Part shown: positions 1 to 6,165 of the stretch, in pieces | Position numbering within the stretch: position 1 is the first letter of the stretch | Layout of the letters: every line of letters begins with the position of its first letter | From: Chthonomonas calidirosea | Lineage (GTDB): Bacteria; Armatimonadota; Fimbriimonadia; Fimbriimonadales; Fimbriimonadaceae | Assembly: GCA_945882415.1 (NCBI GenBank) | Contig: CAMCWC010000001.1 | Location: forward strand, 1-64,000 | DNA length: 64,000 bases | Direction: 5' to 3' | Program-made: the position numbers and the translations under genes | The notes under the pieces: generated by a model | What the model was told of the DNA's origin: nothing | The model's input: only the letters and a program-made list of their open reading frames with translations | Databases searched by the model: none

Positions 1-428
1 TCACCACCGCGCTTTAGAAGCCCAAACACCGGGATCTTGCCGCCCGCACCTCTGCCTCTCTTGCCGGGCCGAGCAGCGCCAAAGTACGACTCGTCAACTT
101 CAACTTCGCCACCAAGCGGCGTTGCAACGAGGGCCGACTCCTGGGCGATGCGAAGCCGCATTCGGTTGTAATGAGCGCAAACCGTCTTGTGGTTCAGCTT
201 CAGGTCTTTCGCCACTCGGCTGGCCGGAACCAGCAGCCAGAACAAGCGGGCAATCTCTTTCAGCTGAGCCCTCGTCAGCTTGCCGTTCCGAGACTTTGTC
301 GTGTATTTCTTTCCGCAGGCGACGCACTTGCGCCGTCCATCGCCCAGTTTGTAATGACGTTTCTCGCCACAACCCTTGCAGCCAACTACGCCTTTAGCGA
401 TACTTGAACCCTTCGTTTGACTCTTCAA
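1..428 (-). CDS. IS1595-family (ISXO2-like) transposase, 3' part beyond window edge
   Basis: Transposase that would cut and join the ends of its insertion sequence. The frame runs from a TTG at 428 leftwards off the window, about 142 codons with no stop. It begins with a zinc ribbon (Cys17/Cys20 and Cys35/Cys38), continues with a helix-turn-helix-like segment, then has VDESYFG (Asp112, expected first acidic catalytic residue) followed by GKRGRG and PVFG, the usual block in ISXO2-like DDE enzymes. The rest of the catalytic core lies outside the window, so integrity cannot be judged. The start is uncertain: an in-frame TAA lies at about 440-442 and TTG is the first usual start codon after it. 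The family call is firm. Confidence 0.85.
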   Translation of the reverse strand, partial: MKSQTKGSSIAKGVVGCKGCGEKRHYKLGDGRRKCVACGKKYTTKSRNGKLTRAQLKEIARLFWLLVPASRVAKDLKLNHKTVCAHYNRMRLRIAQESALVATPLGGEVEVDESYFGAARPGKRGRGAGGKIPVFGLLKRGG

Positions 429-482
429 CCCAGTTCTAGCTTAATCTAGTCCGAACTGACGGAACGATCCCTTAATTAATTA

Positions 483-540
483 CGCCCTTTTGGGGGCGCT
501 TTGGATGGCTTTGAATGGCCTTGCTTGGCTTTGCATGGCA
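483..540. repeat. short hairpin plus four 10-bp tandem units, possible IS end
   Basis: Bases 483-499 can fold (CGCCC/GGGCG). They are followed by four imperfect 10-base units at 501-510, 511-520, 521-530 and 531-540, each close to TTGnaTGGCt. The block lies upstream of the transposase start and before the next gene's promoter, where one terminus of the element would be expected. I cannot see the other terminus, so its identity as the inverted repeat is a guess. Confidence 0.35.
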
Positions 541-607
541 CTCTGCTTATAAGTGCCTGGCGACGAAAAAAGTCAACCAGCGATCTGAGGTTTTTGCGCT
601 CGTGCCT

Positions 608-613
608 TATAAT
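608..613 (+). promoter_or_regulatory. -10 box TATAAT, 7 bases before ATG 621
   Basis: Consensus TATAAT followed by a 7-base spacer and ATG 621. This selects 621 rather than the in-frame ATG at 612, which overlaps the box. Confidence 0.6.
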
Positions 614-620
614 GACGGTC

Positions 621-1961
621 ATGGCAAGCGTGGCGTTGATTGGGCTGGTCTGCCTGAGCTCTGGATTCGTTCCGCAGGATGAGATCCCTCTTCAGACCAA
701 TCTCATCAGGAATGGAAAGGGGGCATATGAAGACTATGTTCTGGCCGGTGAGCGCGTTCAGGGCTCCATTGCGAGCACGTTGATTTCATACGATTCCGTC
801 GAGCGCTTACAGGAAGCCATTAGAATTGCCGAGGCCAAAAGAGGCGAAGACGAGAATGACATACTCGGCACCAGTAAGCAACTGGCGAGACTTAGGGAGG
901 CTTTTAAGGCTTTACCTTCTGGACCGGGACACCCAACCCCGCTAGATTTCGACCGCGCAATCACCAAGGATTTTGGTCCGGCCTGGACGCTTATCCTGCG
1001 TGGGAACCAGAAGCCGAGAACAATGCCGCGGAGCAAAATTGACGCGGAGACGCTTTTCCCCGAGTTCGCGCAATTTCGACTTCTAGCCCGAGCGGCATTT
1101 CGCAAAGCGCGGTCTGAGTTTGCTAACGGTAACGGGTCCAGTGCCCTGGCAACGTACCGAGAGACTAATCGATTTATTCAGCGCATTGGTAACGAGACCG
1201 TGATTTCACGCCTTGTGGCAACGAGTTGCGAAGCGATGCTTTTCGCCGAGATCGAGAGGAACTTGTTCGTAATGCCTTCTTCAGGTCTGGTTGGCCTCAT
1301 CGACGATCTGAAAGGCAACATCCCGACATCGCCCCGAATTAAAGAGTGTCTTCAAACGGAAAGAGACTTTTTCTACTTTGGCCTTGGAGAGATGCAAGCG
1401 AAGTATGAGTCTGGGAAAGGGAACCCGAAACTAGAAATGACTGATCCGGAAGAGGACGCCGATTGGGACCGTTTGTCGAAAAAGCTCGCCGCAATGCCCA
1501 CGGGCGCCCGCCTAGCCTTCATGAAGGAAGCTGGGAAGAGGCTTGACGATGAACTGTTTGCCCTCTCCACCAAGCTAAATGAGCCTGAATCCAAATGGCC
1601 GCTCGGGCCAACGACAGCCCGACCACAAAGTGAGATCTCGACGTTTCTAAATGCAAACGCCCTCGATTTCTCAGCCTTGTGCCGGATAGAAGCCGAGGCG
1701 AGGACGCGGACTCGAGTCGCGATCATCACGTTACTCGCCCGCGAGCACGCTTGGCAGCACGGTTTCTACCCGGCTGGGCTCAAAGACTTTTTACCGGAAA
1801 GCGCAACCATCGATCCGTTAACTAACCAGCCGTACAAGTACTCGATTTTGAACGGCGCGGTGGTCGTCAAAACCGCCGCCCATCCGGTCCTCGGCGAAAT
1901 CTCCCTCCGCCGCCCGCCGAGATCAGACGCAAGCTCAGGTAGCAAGGCGATATTGCCGTAG
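621..1961 (+). CDS. exported or membrane-anchored protein of unknown function
   Basis: About 446 residues. The N-terminus (MASVALIGLVCLSSGFVPQ) is hydrophobic and resembles a signal peptide or membrane anchor. The rest is a soluble, largely helical, Lys/Glu-rich body. Near the C-terminus a segment with HGFYPAGL, then DPLTNQPYKY, resembles the tail of large secreted proteins I associate with Planctomycetes and related groups, but I cannot name a family. No catalytic motif is visible. It stands alone between the insertion element and a second unknown gene. The reading frame stays open upstream to 501, but the -10 box at 608 argues for the start used here. Confidence 0.6.
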   Translation: MASVALIGLVCLSSGFVPQDEIPLQTNLIRNGKGAYEDYVLAGERVQGSIASTLISYDSVERLQEAIRIAEAKRGEDENDILGTSKQLARLREAFKALPSGPGHPTPLDFDRAITKDFGPAWTLILRGNQKPRTMPRSKIDAETLFPEFAQFRLLARAAFRKARSEFANGNGSSALATYRETNRFIQRIGNETVISRLVATSCEAMLFAEIERNLFVMPSSGLVGLIDDLKGNIPTSPRIKECLQTERDFFYFGLGEMQAKYESGKGNPKLEMTDPEEDADWDRLSKKLAAMPTGARLAFMKEAGKRLDDELFALSTKLNEPESKWPLGPTTARPQSEISTFLNANALDFSALCRIEAEARTRTRVAIITLLAREHAWQHGFYPAGLKDFLPESATIDPLTNQPYKYSILNGAVVVKTAAHPVLGEISLRRPPRSDASSGSKAILP

Positions 1962-2047
1962 GTTGGCATTTTTATTGTCGTTATGAGGAACTTTAAAGCG
2001 CAGTCTCGGCACTTGGCTCGATCTGTTTCGCTTGCGAAAGGGCTTGA

Positions 2048-2521
2048 ATGAAAACTAACGAACCCCGTGACTTGGCCATCGCGGGTACCACAACAATTTT
2101 GTTCTGTTGCGGTTGGAGCTTCTCCTTGTACTACAACCACAAGTCTGTTTACGATATTAGAGTGTTTAACGACACGTCGATTGCAGTAGAAGTCGACGAA
2201 CTAGGTGGACCATGTGACGGCAAAGTTCTCCCCGGAAAGTACCTTGAGGCAGACTGCGGAATCTATAATCCAAACAGTGCAACGCTCGAACTCAGAATTG
2301 CGAGCTGGGGCGAAGATTACGAACTGGATCTGTATCACGTAGTTCGCGCCTACCAAAAGCTGCCGGACAAAACAAAGCCCGTTATCGTCAACGTGTCGGA
2401 GATCGTCTTGCGAGGACGTAGGTCAGAAGTATCCAAGAATCCAGAAAAAGCAGACTTACAAAGGAAGCTGAGACGTATGGAAGAGGTTGCCCCAAGTAGG
2501 TTCTCAAAACAGAGAAACTAA
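2048..2521 (+). CDS. small membrane-anchored protein of unknown function
   Basis: 157 residues. One hydrophobic stretch (about residues 10-28, ATTTILFCCGWSFSLYY with preceding residues) would anchor it to the membrane. The remainder is a probable beta-rich domain followed by a charged C-terminal helix. Unlike many genes here it has a Shine-Dalgarno-like GAAAGGG five bases before ATG 2048, so it is probably translated from a leadered message. Its promoter is not obvious in the 86 bases after the preceding gene. I do not recognise the family and its role cannot be inferred from its neighbours. Confidence 0.55.
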   Translation: MKTNEPRDLAIAGTTTILFCCGWSFSLYYNHKSVYDIRVFNDTSIAVEVDELGGPCDGKVLPGKYLEADCGIYNPNSATLELRIASWGEDYELDLYHVVRAYQKLPDKTKPVIVNVSEIVLRGRRSEVSKNPEKADLQRKLRRMEEVAPSRFSKQRN

Positions 2522-2743
2522 TGGACATGTCGCTGATAACGAGACGCGTCGTAGGCATTAACTTTGTGGGCAAGTTTCACGAGAACCATTAGCAGTTCGT
2601 ATACCGTGTCAGTCCGTGCGCATTTCTTGCGGTTACAGATTGATTGGGCATCCAGTGTGCGGATTTGTGGGTGTTCACAGATAATATTTGTGCGATCCGC
2701 AATCCAAATATTACTGCGGCTAGCGTGCAACCATCGGTTGTGA
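2521..2743 (-). pseudogene. decayed PIN-domain toxin (VapC-like) remnant
   Basis: Directly downstream of the antitoxin gene, where vapC normally sits. One frame encodes a segment ending TDTVYELLMVLVKLAHKV then AYDAS. This resembles the C-terminal PIN pattern TDxYLLxLAVxxGGKLxTFD, with insertions breaking the spacing. The N-terminal part carrying the first catalytic Asp and a normal start are missing; about 220 bases remain where about 400 would be needed. I read it as a truncated, inactivated toxin. It could instead be chance similarity in a short intergenic region. Confidence 0.4.
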
Positions 2744-2971
2744 TTAATCGCCGAGTTCTTCACGCAATTGATTGATAAGTTTCGAAGTGATCACGGCCCC
2801 ACGCTTTGGCAGCGGGCGGAAACCCATGAAGTCTGCCGAGTCCTCTGGCACGGAATCAAGACCTTTCCTGGCAAGTTCGGAAATCATCTGACCAGTAGTT
2901 TTGTTACTCTTCTTTGCCAGCTCTTTCGCGGCTAGAAGCACATCATCCGCGATTTTGAGAGTCTTACGCAT
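2744..2971 (-). CDS. VapB-type antitoxin
   Basis: 75 residues. It opens MRKTLKIADDVLLAAKELA, the ribbon-helix-helix beginning of VapB-type antitoxins that bind DNA and neutralise a PIN ribonuclease. The middle GQMISELARKGL and the tail FRPLPKRG..IT..LINQLREE match the version of this family normally followed at once by vapC. Here only a degraded toxin remnant follows, so the antitoxin appears orphaned. A TATTCT box 7 bases before the ATG suggests it is still transcribed. It lies directly downstream of the photolyase gene, 27 bases away and on the same strand. Confidence 0.75.
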   Translation of the reverse strand: MRKTLKIADDVLLAAKELAKKSNKTTGQMISELARKGLDSVPEDSADFMGFRPLPKRGAVITSKLINQLREELGD

Positions 2972-2978
2972 ACGTCTG

Positions 2979-2984
2979 AGAATA
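2979..2984 (-). promoter_or_regulatory. -10 box TATTCT, antitoxin gene
   Basis: TATTCT on the minus strand, 7-base spacer, ATG at 2971. Confidence 0.5.
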
Positions 2985-2998
2985 TATCGTCGAGCATC

Positions 2999-4444
2999 TC
3001 AGTCGGGACTATTCGTGATCTTGTCGGGACCGTTGGCTGGGCGCTTCGCCGCAGATGCCAGCAAAGCAATCGCCTTCTCCTTTTGCGTTGCGTGATCGAC
3101 GATTGGGCGAGGGTAGTTCTCGCCTAGAGAGACTCCCGCCGCAGACAGATCAAACGAAGAGGCTGTCGCTGGGGCGTGGATGTACTTGGCGGGCAAGTCT
3201 TTTAGTTCGGGGATCCATTCGCGAATGAACGCCCCATCGCCGTCAAACCGTTCGCTCTGCAGCGCCGGATTGAAGATTCGGAAGTACGGCTGCGCGTCGG
3301 CGCCGGTGCTGGCGGCCCATTGCCAGCCGCCGTTGTTGGAGGCGAGTTCAAAATCGAGCAGCTTCAACGCGAAGTACGACTCGCCAAGTTTCCAATCGAT
3401 CAGCAAGTCTTTGGTGAGGAACGAGGCGACGATCATGCGGAGGCGGTTGTGCATCCAGCCCGTGGCGTTGAGGCAGCGCATGGCGGCGTCGACGATCGGG
3501 TAGCCGGTTTGACCTTGACACCACGCCTCGAAGTGCTCCGGCTTTCCGGGCCAGACGAGCCCATCGAACTGCGGCTGGAACGTGCCTTTCACGACGTGCG
3601 GGTTGTTCCAAAGGAGGTCCTGATAGAACTCGCGCCAGATGAGTTCGTTTAGCCACTTCTCGCCTTCGTCGCCGACTTCGTATGCCCGGCGCACCATTTC
3701 GCGCACGCTGACGGTGCCGAATCGCAGGTGGACGCTCATGCCGCTGGTGCCGGGTTTGCTGGGGAAGTTTCGGGCTTCTTCGTACTCGCGAATCTTAGGC
3801 TGAAACTCGTTCAGCCGGCTTAGCGCGCCGCTTTGCCCAGGTTCCAGCCAAAGCTCGGTTTCCGAGAAGCCAAGATTCGTCAGGCTCCAGGTCGGCACCC
3901 GGCGGGGATCAAGTTTCAGTAGCTTGCTGAGGTCTGGCGTGAGCATCGGGGCTTCACGGCGGACGTCGGTCAGCTTTTTCCAAGCGCGGCTGAATGGGGT
4001 GAAGACCCGGAACGGGGTACCGCTTTGCGAAAGCACGACTCCTGGCTCGTGGATCACGGTGTCTTGGACGGTGTGGAACCGGTCGCCGAGAGCCTTCTTC
4101 ACCGCCACGTCCCGTGAGCGTGCGTATGGTTCGTAGTCGCGGGCAGTAACCACGAGGTCAGCCGCAAACTCTTCGACCAGTTCGGGGATCAGCACCATCG
4201 GATCGCCGTGCCTAACCCACAGCGCGGCGTCGTGCTCGCGCAAAACCTCGTCAACTTGCTGGAGAGATTTGTGAATGAAGGTGACGCGGCGGTCGTCACG
4301 CGGAAGTGAAGCCAGGATGTTCGAATCAAAGATGAACACGACCTGAACCTCTTCGGCGTGTTCGCAAGCGTAGTGCAACGCGGCGTGGTCCGAGGTGCGG
4401 AGGTCGCGACGAATCCAACACAAAGCACGCTTCACCCGGGACAT
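2999..4444 (-). CDS. phrB: deoxyribodipyrimidine photolyase
   Basis: Blue-light flavoenzyme that splits cyclobutane pyrimidine dimers. It has 481 residues, the usual class I length. It opens with the antenna-domain signature CWIRRDLRTSDHAAL. The FAD-binding helical domain contains LNELIWREFYQDLL, TGYPIVDAAMRCL..TGWMHNR and the diagnostic NNGGWQWAASTGAD.QPYFRIFNP stretch. It is the third gene of a minus-strand run after the DsbA-family and DHFR-like genes, 17 bases after the latter, with an AAGGGA motif touching its ATG. A cryptochrome is possible from sequence alone, but the conserved repair-type pattern favours photolyase. Confidence 0.95.
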   Translation of the reverse strand: MSRVKRALCWIRRDLRTSDHAALHYACEHAEEVQVVFIFDSNILASLPRDDRRVTFIHKSLQQVDEVLREHDAALWVRHGDPMVLIPELVEEFAADLVVTARDYEPYARSRDVAVKKALGDRFHTVQDTVIHEPGVVLSQSGTPFRVFTPFSRAWKKLTDVRREAPMLTPDLSKLLKLDPRRVPTWSLTNLGFSETELWLEPGQSGALSRLNEFQPKIREYEEARNFPSKPGTSGMSVHLRFGTVSVREMVRRAYEVGDEGEKWLNELIWREFYQDLLWNNPHVVKGTFQPQFDGLVWPGKPEHFEAWCQGQTGYPIVDAAMRCLNATGWMHNRLRMIVASFLTKDLLIDWKLGESYFALKLLDFELASNNGGWQWAASTGADAQPYFRIFNPALQSERFDGDGAFIREWIPELKDLPAKYIHAPATASSFDLSAAGVSLGENYPRPIVDHATQKEKAIALLASAAKRPANGPDKITNSPD

Positions 4445-4461
4445 TCCCTTGGAATACGTGC

Positions 4462-5073
4462 TTAGCTCGAGGGTCGTCGCCGATAGCGGAGGAAAAGCTC
4501 GTCCTCAACTTGGTGGGTCTCGATCAAGCTGAACTTCTGGATTTCCGCGCGGGCGAGTGGTTCGCCATCGGCAATGGTTGGAACGTCTCGTCCGAGTTTG
4601 ATCTTCGGCGCGAGGGTCAAGAAGATTTCGTCGACTAGGCCGGCGCGGAAGAACTGGGCATTGATCTCACTTCCGCCGAGGACGAGCAAGTTCCGAACTC
4701 CGTTATCAAAAAGGTGAACAGCAAGCGCGTCGAAATCGACAGAATCTTCTCCAAATGACAACTTTTGAATAGGCGGTGGATAATCCACGGTCGCAGTCTT
4801 CGGCAAGACCACGATTGGCGTTCCGTTGCTCAAGTAGCCTGAATCTAACGGCACCTTGCCGGACTTCGACACGACGATGCGAGTGTCGGAATTCGGATTC
4901 CAACTCCGCTGCGCCGCCCGCAAGGTTTCTGCTCCAAGCAACACCGCATCGGCGGCCGCCTCAATGCGCTTCATCAGCACCTTGTCGGTCTTCGATCCCA
5001 GGTCGTGTACGCTCTCGTTCCGCTCACCGGTGATGATCTTGCCGTCGATAGTGCTCACCATGTTGATGAACAC
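4462..5073 (-). CDS. RibD C-terminal/dihydrofolate reductase-like reductase
   Basis: Predicted NADPH-dependent reductase of the RibD_C fold. The body has FINMVSTIDGKI near the start, a central LGAETLRA, and the cofactor-loop motif LLVLGGSEINAQFF, followed by EIFLTLAPKI. There is no separate deaminase domain, so it is a stand-alone reductase; the substrate is unknown (pteridine- or pyrimidine-type is typical). The GTG at 5073 is the first ordinary start codon, but the open frame continues upstream and would encode IYESLSFPPSTEDRPYV, which looks like genuine protein. The true start may therefore be non-standard and lie near 5129, overlapping the end of the DsbA gene. It is followed closely by photolyase. 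Confidence 0.8.
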   Translation of the reverse strand: MFINMVSTIDGKIITGERNESVHDLGSKTDKVLMKRIEAAADAVLLGAETLRAAQRSWNPNSDTRIVVSKSGKVPLDSGYLSNGTPIVVLPKTATVDYPPPIQKLSFGEDSVDFDALAVHLFDNGVRNLLVLGGSEINAQFFRAGLVDEIFLTLAPKIKLGRDVPTIADGEPLARAEIQKFSLIETHQVEDELFLRYRRRPSS

Positions 5074-5129
5074 ATACGGCCGATCTTCAGTGGAAGGTGG
5101 AAAAGAGAGCGATTCGTAGATGTGGATGT

Positions 5130-5735
5130 TTAGGCTCCGGCGAGGGCAGCGACGATTGCCTTGCGCAGAACAACCGTCGGTTGTTCGGCATAGCGTTCGT
5201 CACCGATCCAATAGGTTGGTACGTTGAAAACGCCATTCGCGTAGGCGGGATCGTCGAAGCCTACGAGGTTTTCGAAGTAGCGTCGCTCTTCGATGGACTT
5301 TTGCAGCTCGGAAACGTCGCCGAGGATTGGCGAGGCAACCTGCAGAATCACATCCAACTCGGCGATGTTTTCTGCGCGGAGCCAGAACGCTTCGTACAGC
5401 GCCGCGTTGAGTTCTTCGGCCTTTCCGATGGTTTTGGCAAACTCCACGGCAAGGTGTGCCTTCGTGGTCCGGATGCGCTTTGGTCGTTCCATCTGGGGAA
5501 TCTCCATTTCTTCGAGATGCAGCAGGAACTCAAGTCGGGATGGAGTTTTGGGCTTGTTAGGAATCTCCGGGGTCGGCGCGCTCGGTTCGGGGAACTCCAG
5601 CACTTCTGGCCAGAGCTCATAGCCAATCCAGTCGAACTCGACATCAAATTCGGCTTTCAGCTTGCTCGTCTGGATGAACGCGACCCAGCACCAAGGACAA
5701 ACGAAATCGTGAGCGACCGGTATGGTTAGAGGCAT
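5130..5735 (-). CDS. DsbA-family (FrnE-like) thioredoxin-fold oxidoreductase
   Basis: About 201 residues. The thioredoxin-like N-terminus carries the redox motif CPWC (residues 13-16) in HDFVCPWCWVAF. The C-terminal end VFNVPTYWIGDERYAEQP supplies the cis-proline region and the closing helix of the DsbA/FrnE family. There is no signal peptide, so it probably acts in the cytoplasm as a thiol-disulfide oxidoreductase or isomerase-like protein. The ATG at 5735-5733 overlaps the ATG of the divergent lipoprotein gene (5734-5736). The frame remains open upstream to 5963 and another ATG exists at 5753, but 5735 best fits the family. It heads the run leading into the reductase and photolyase. Confidence 0.85.
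   Translation of the reverse strand: MPLTIPVAHDFVCPWCWVAFIQTSKLKAEFDVEFDWIGYELWPEVLEFPEPSAPTPEIPNKPKTPSRLEFLLHLEEMEIPQMERPKRIRTTKAHLAVEFAKTIGKAEELNAALYEAFWLRAENIAELDVILQVASPILGDVSELQKSIEERRYFENLVGFDDPAYANGVFNVPTYWIGDERYAEQPTVVLRKAIVAALAGA
5721..5726 (+). promoter_or_regulatory. -10 box TATGGT inside the divergent gene
   Basis: TATGGT, 7-base spacer, ATG 5734. The box lies within the first codons of the opposite-strand DsbA-family gene. Confidence 0.5.
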
Positions 5736-6126
5736 GAATCGATTCTGGCGCATAGGGTTAGCCGGAATTCTTGCAGTCCTAGGATTGTTTGGCTGCGCCG
5801 GCCAAACGACTACGGGTGCATGGTACGGCCCGCTTCCGTTGAAAGATGCGAAGGAATGCCGCATTCGGATTTTTGAGAACCGAACGTTCGATTTCAGTTG
5901 CCAGCAGGACCGCTGGCTTGGGGCAGGCAAGGTGGAGCTCTCGGATAAATCGATCAAATTCAAATGTCATGCGATTGCCGAAAGCGGCAAAGTGAGAAAA
6001 ACGGACTTGCCAGAGTTTGAGATCAAGTTCATTGGTCATGGGAATGAACTCACACTTGAATTCCCAGATGGTAGCAATCACAAGTGGGTCCGCAAGTATC
6101 AGCCACCGCCGCAACCTAACTTTTAA
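5734..6126 (+). CDS. small lipoprotein of unknown function
   Basis: About 130 residues. A classic lipoprotein signal (MNRFWRIGLAGILAVLGLFGC) ends in the lipobox LFGC, so the mature protein should start at Cys21 and be lipid-anchored. The mature part is a short, probably all-beta domain with the two extra cysteines of ECRIRIF and DFSCQQD. An alternative ATG at 5722 would add four residues. The start used here is favoured by the -10 box and by the signal sequence beginning NRFWR. It lies just upstream of the NHL lipoprotein array and may share the lipoprotein maturation route, but nothing shows a functional link. Confidence 0.65.
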   Translation: MNRFWRIGLAGILAVLGLFGCAGQTTTGAWYGPLPLKDAKECRIRIFENRTFDFSCQQDRWLGAGKVELSDKSIKFKCHAIAESGKVRKTDLPEFEIKFIGHGNELTLEFPDGSNHKWVRKYQPPPQPNF

Positions 6127-6153
6127 ACCGTACAGCTGACTTGGGAAAACCGA

Positions 6154-6159
6154 TAAGCT
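6154..6159 (+). promoter_or_regulatory. -10 box TAAGCT, NHL lipoprotein 1
   Basis: TAAGCT, 6-base spacer, ATG 6166. The same hexamer precedes the second paralog. Confidence 0.6.
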
Positions 6160-6165
6160 AGTACG

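Noticed and set aside
501-611. N-terminal extension of the first unknown protein from 501
   Set aside because: The added residues come from the 10-base repeat block and are not protein-like; a consensus -10 box overlaps them.
2388-2573. Small minus-strand frame as a further toxin-antitoxin component
   Set aside because: It overlaps the end of a plus-strand gene and shows no family pattern; the PIN-like remnant lies in a different frame.
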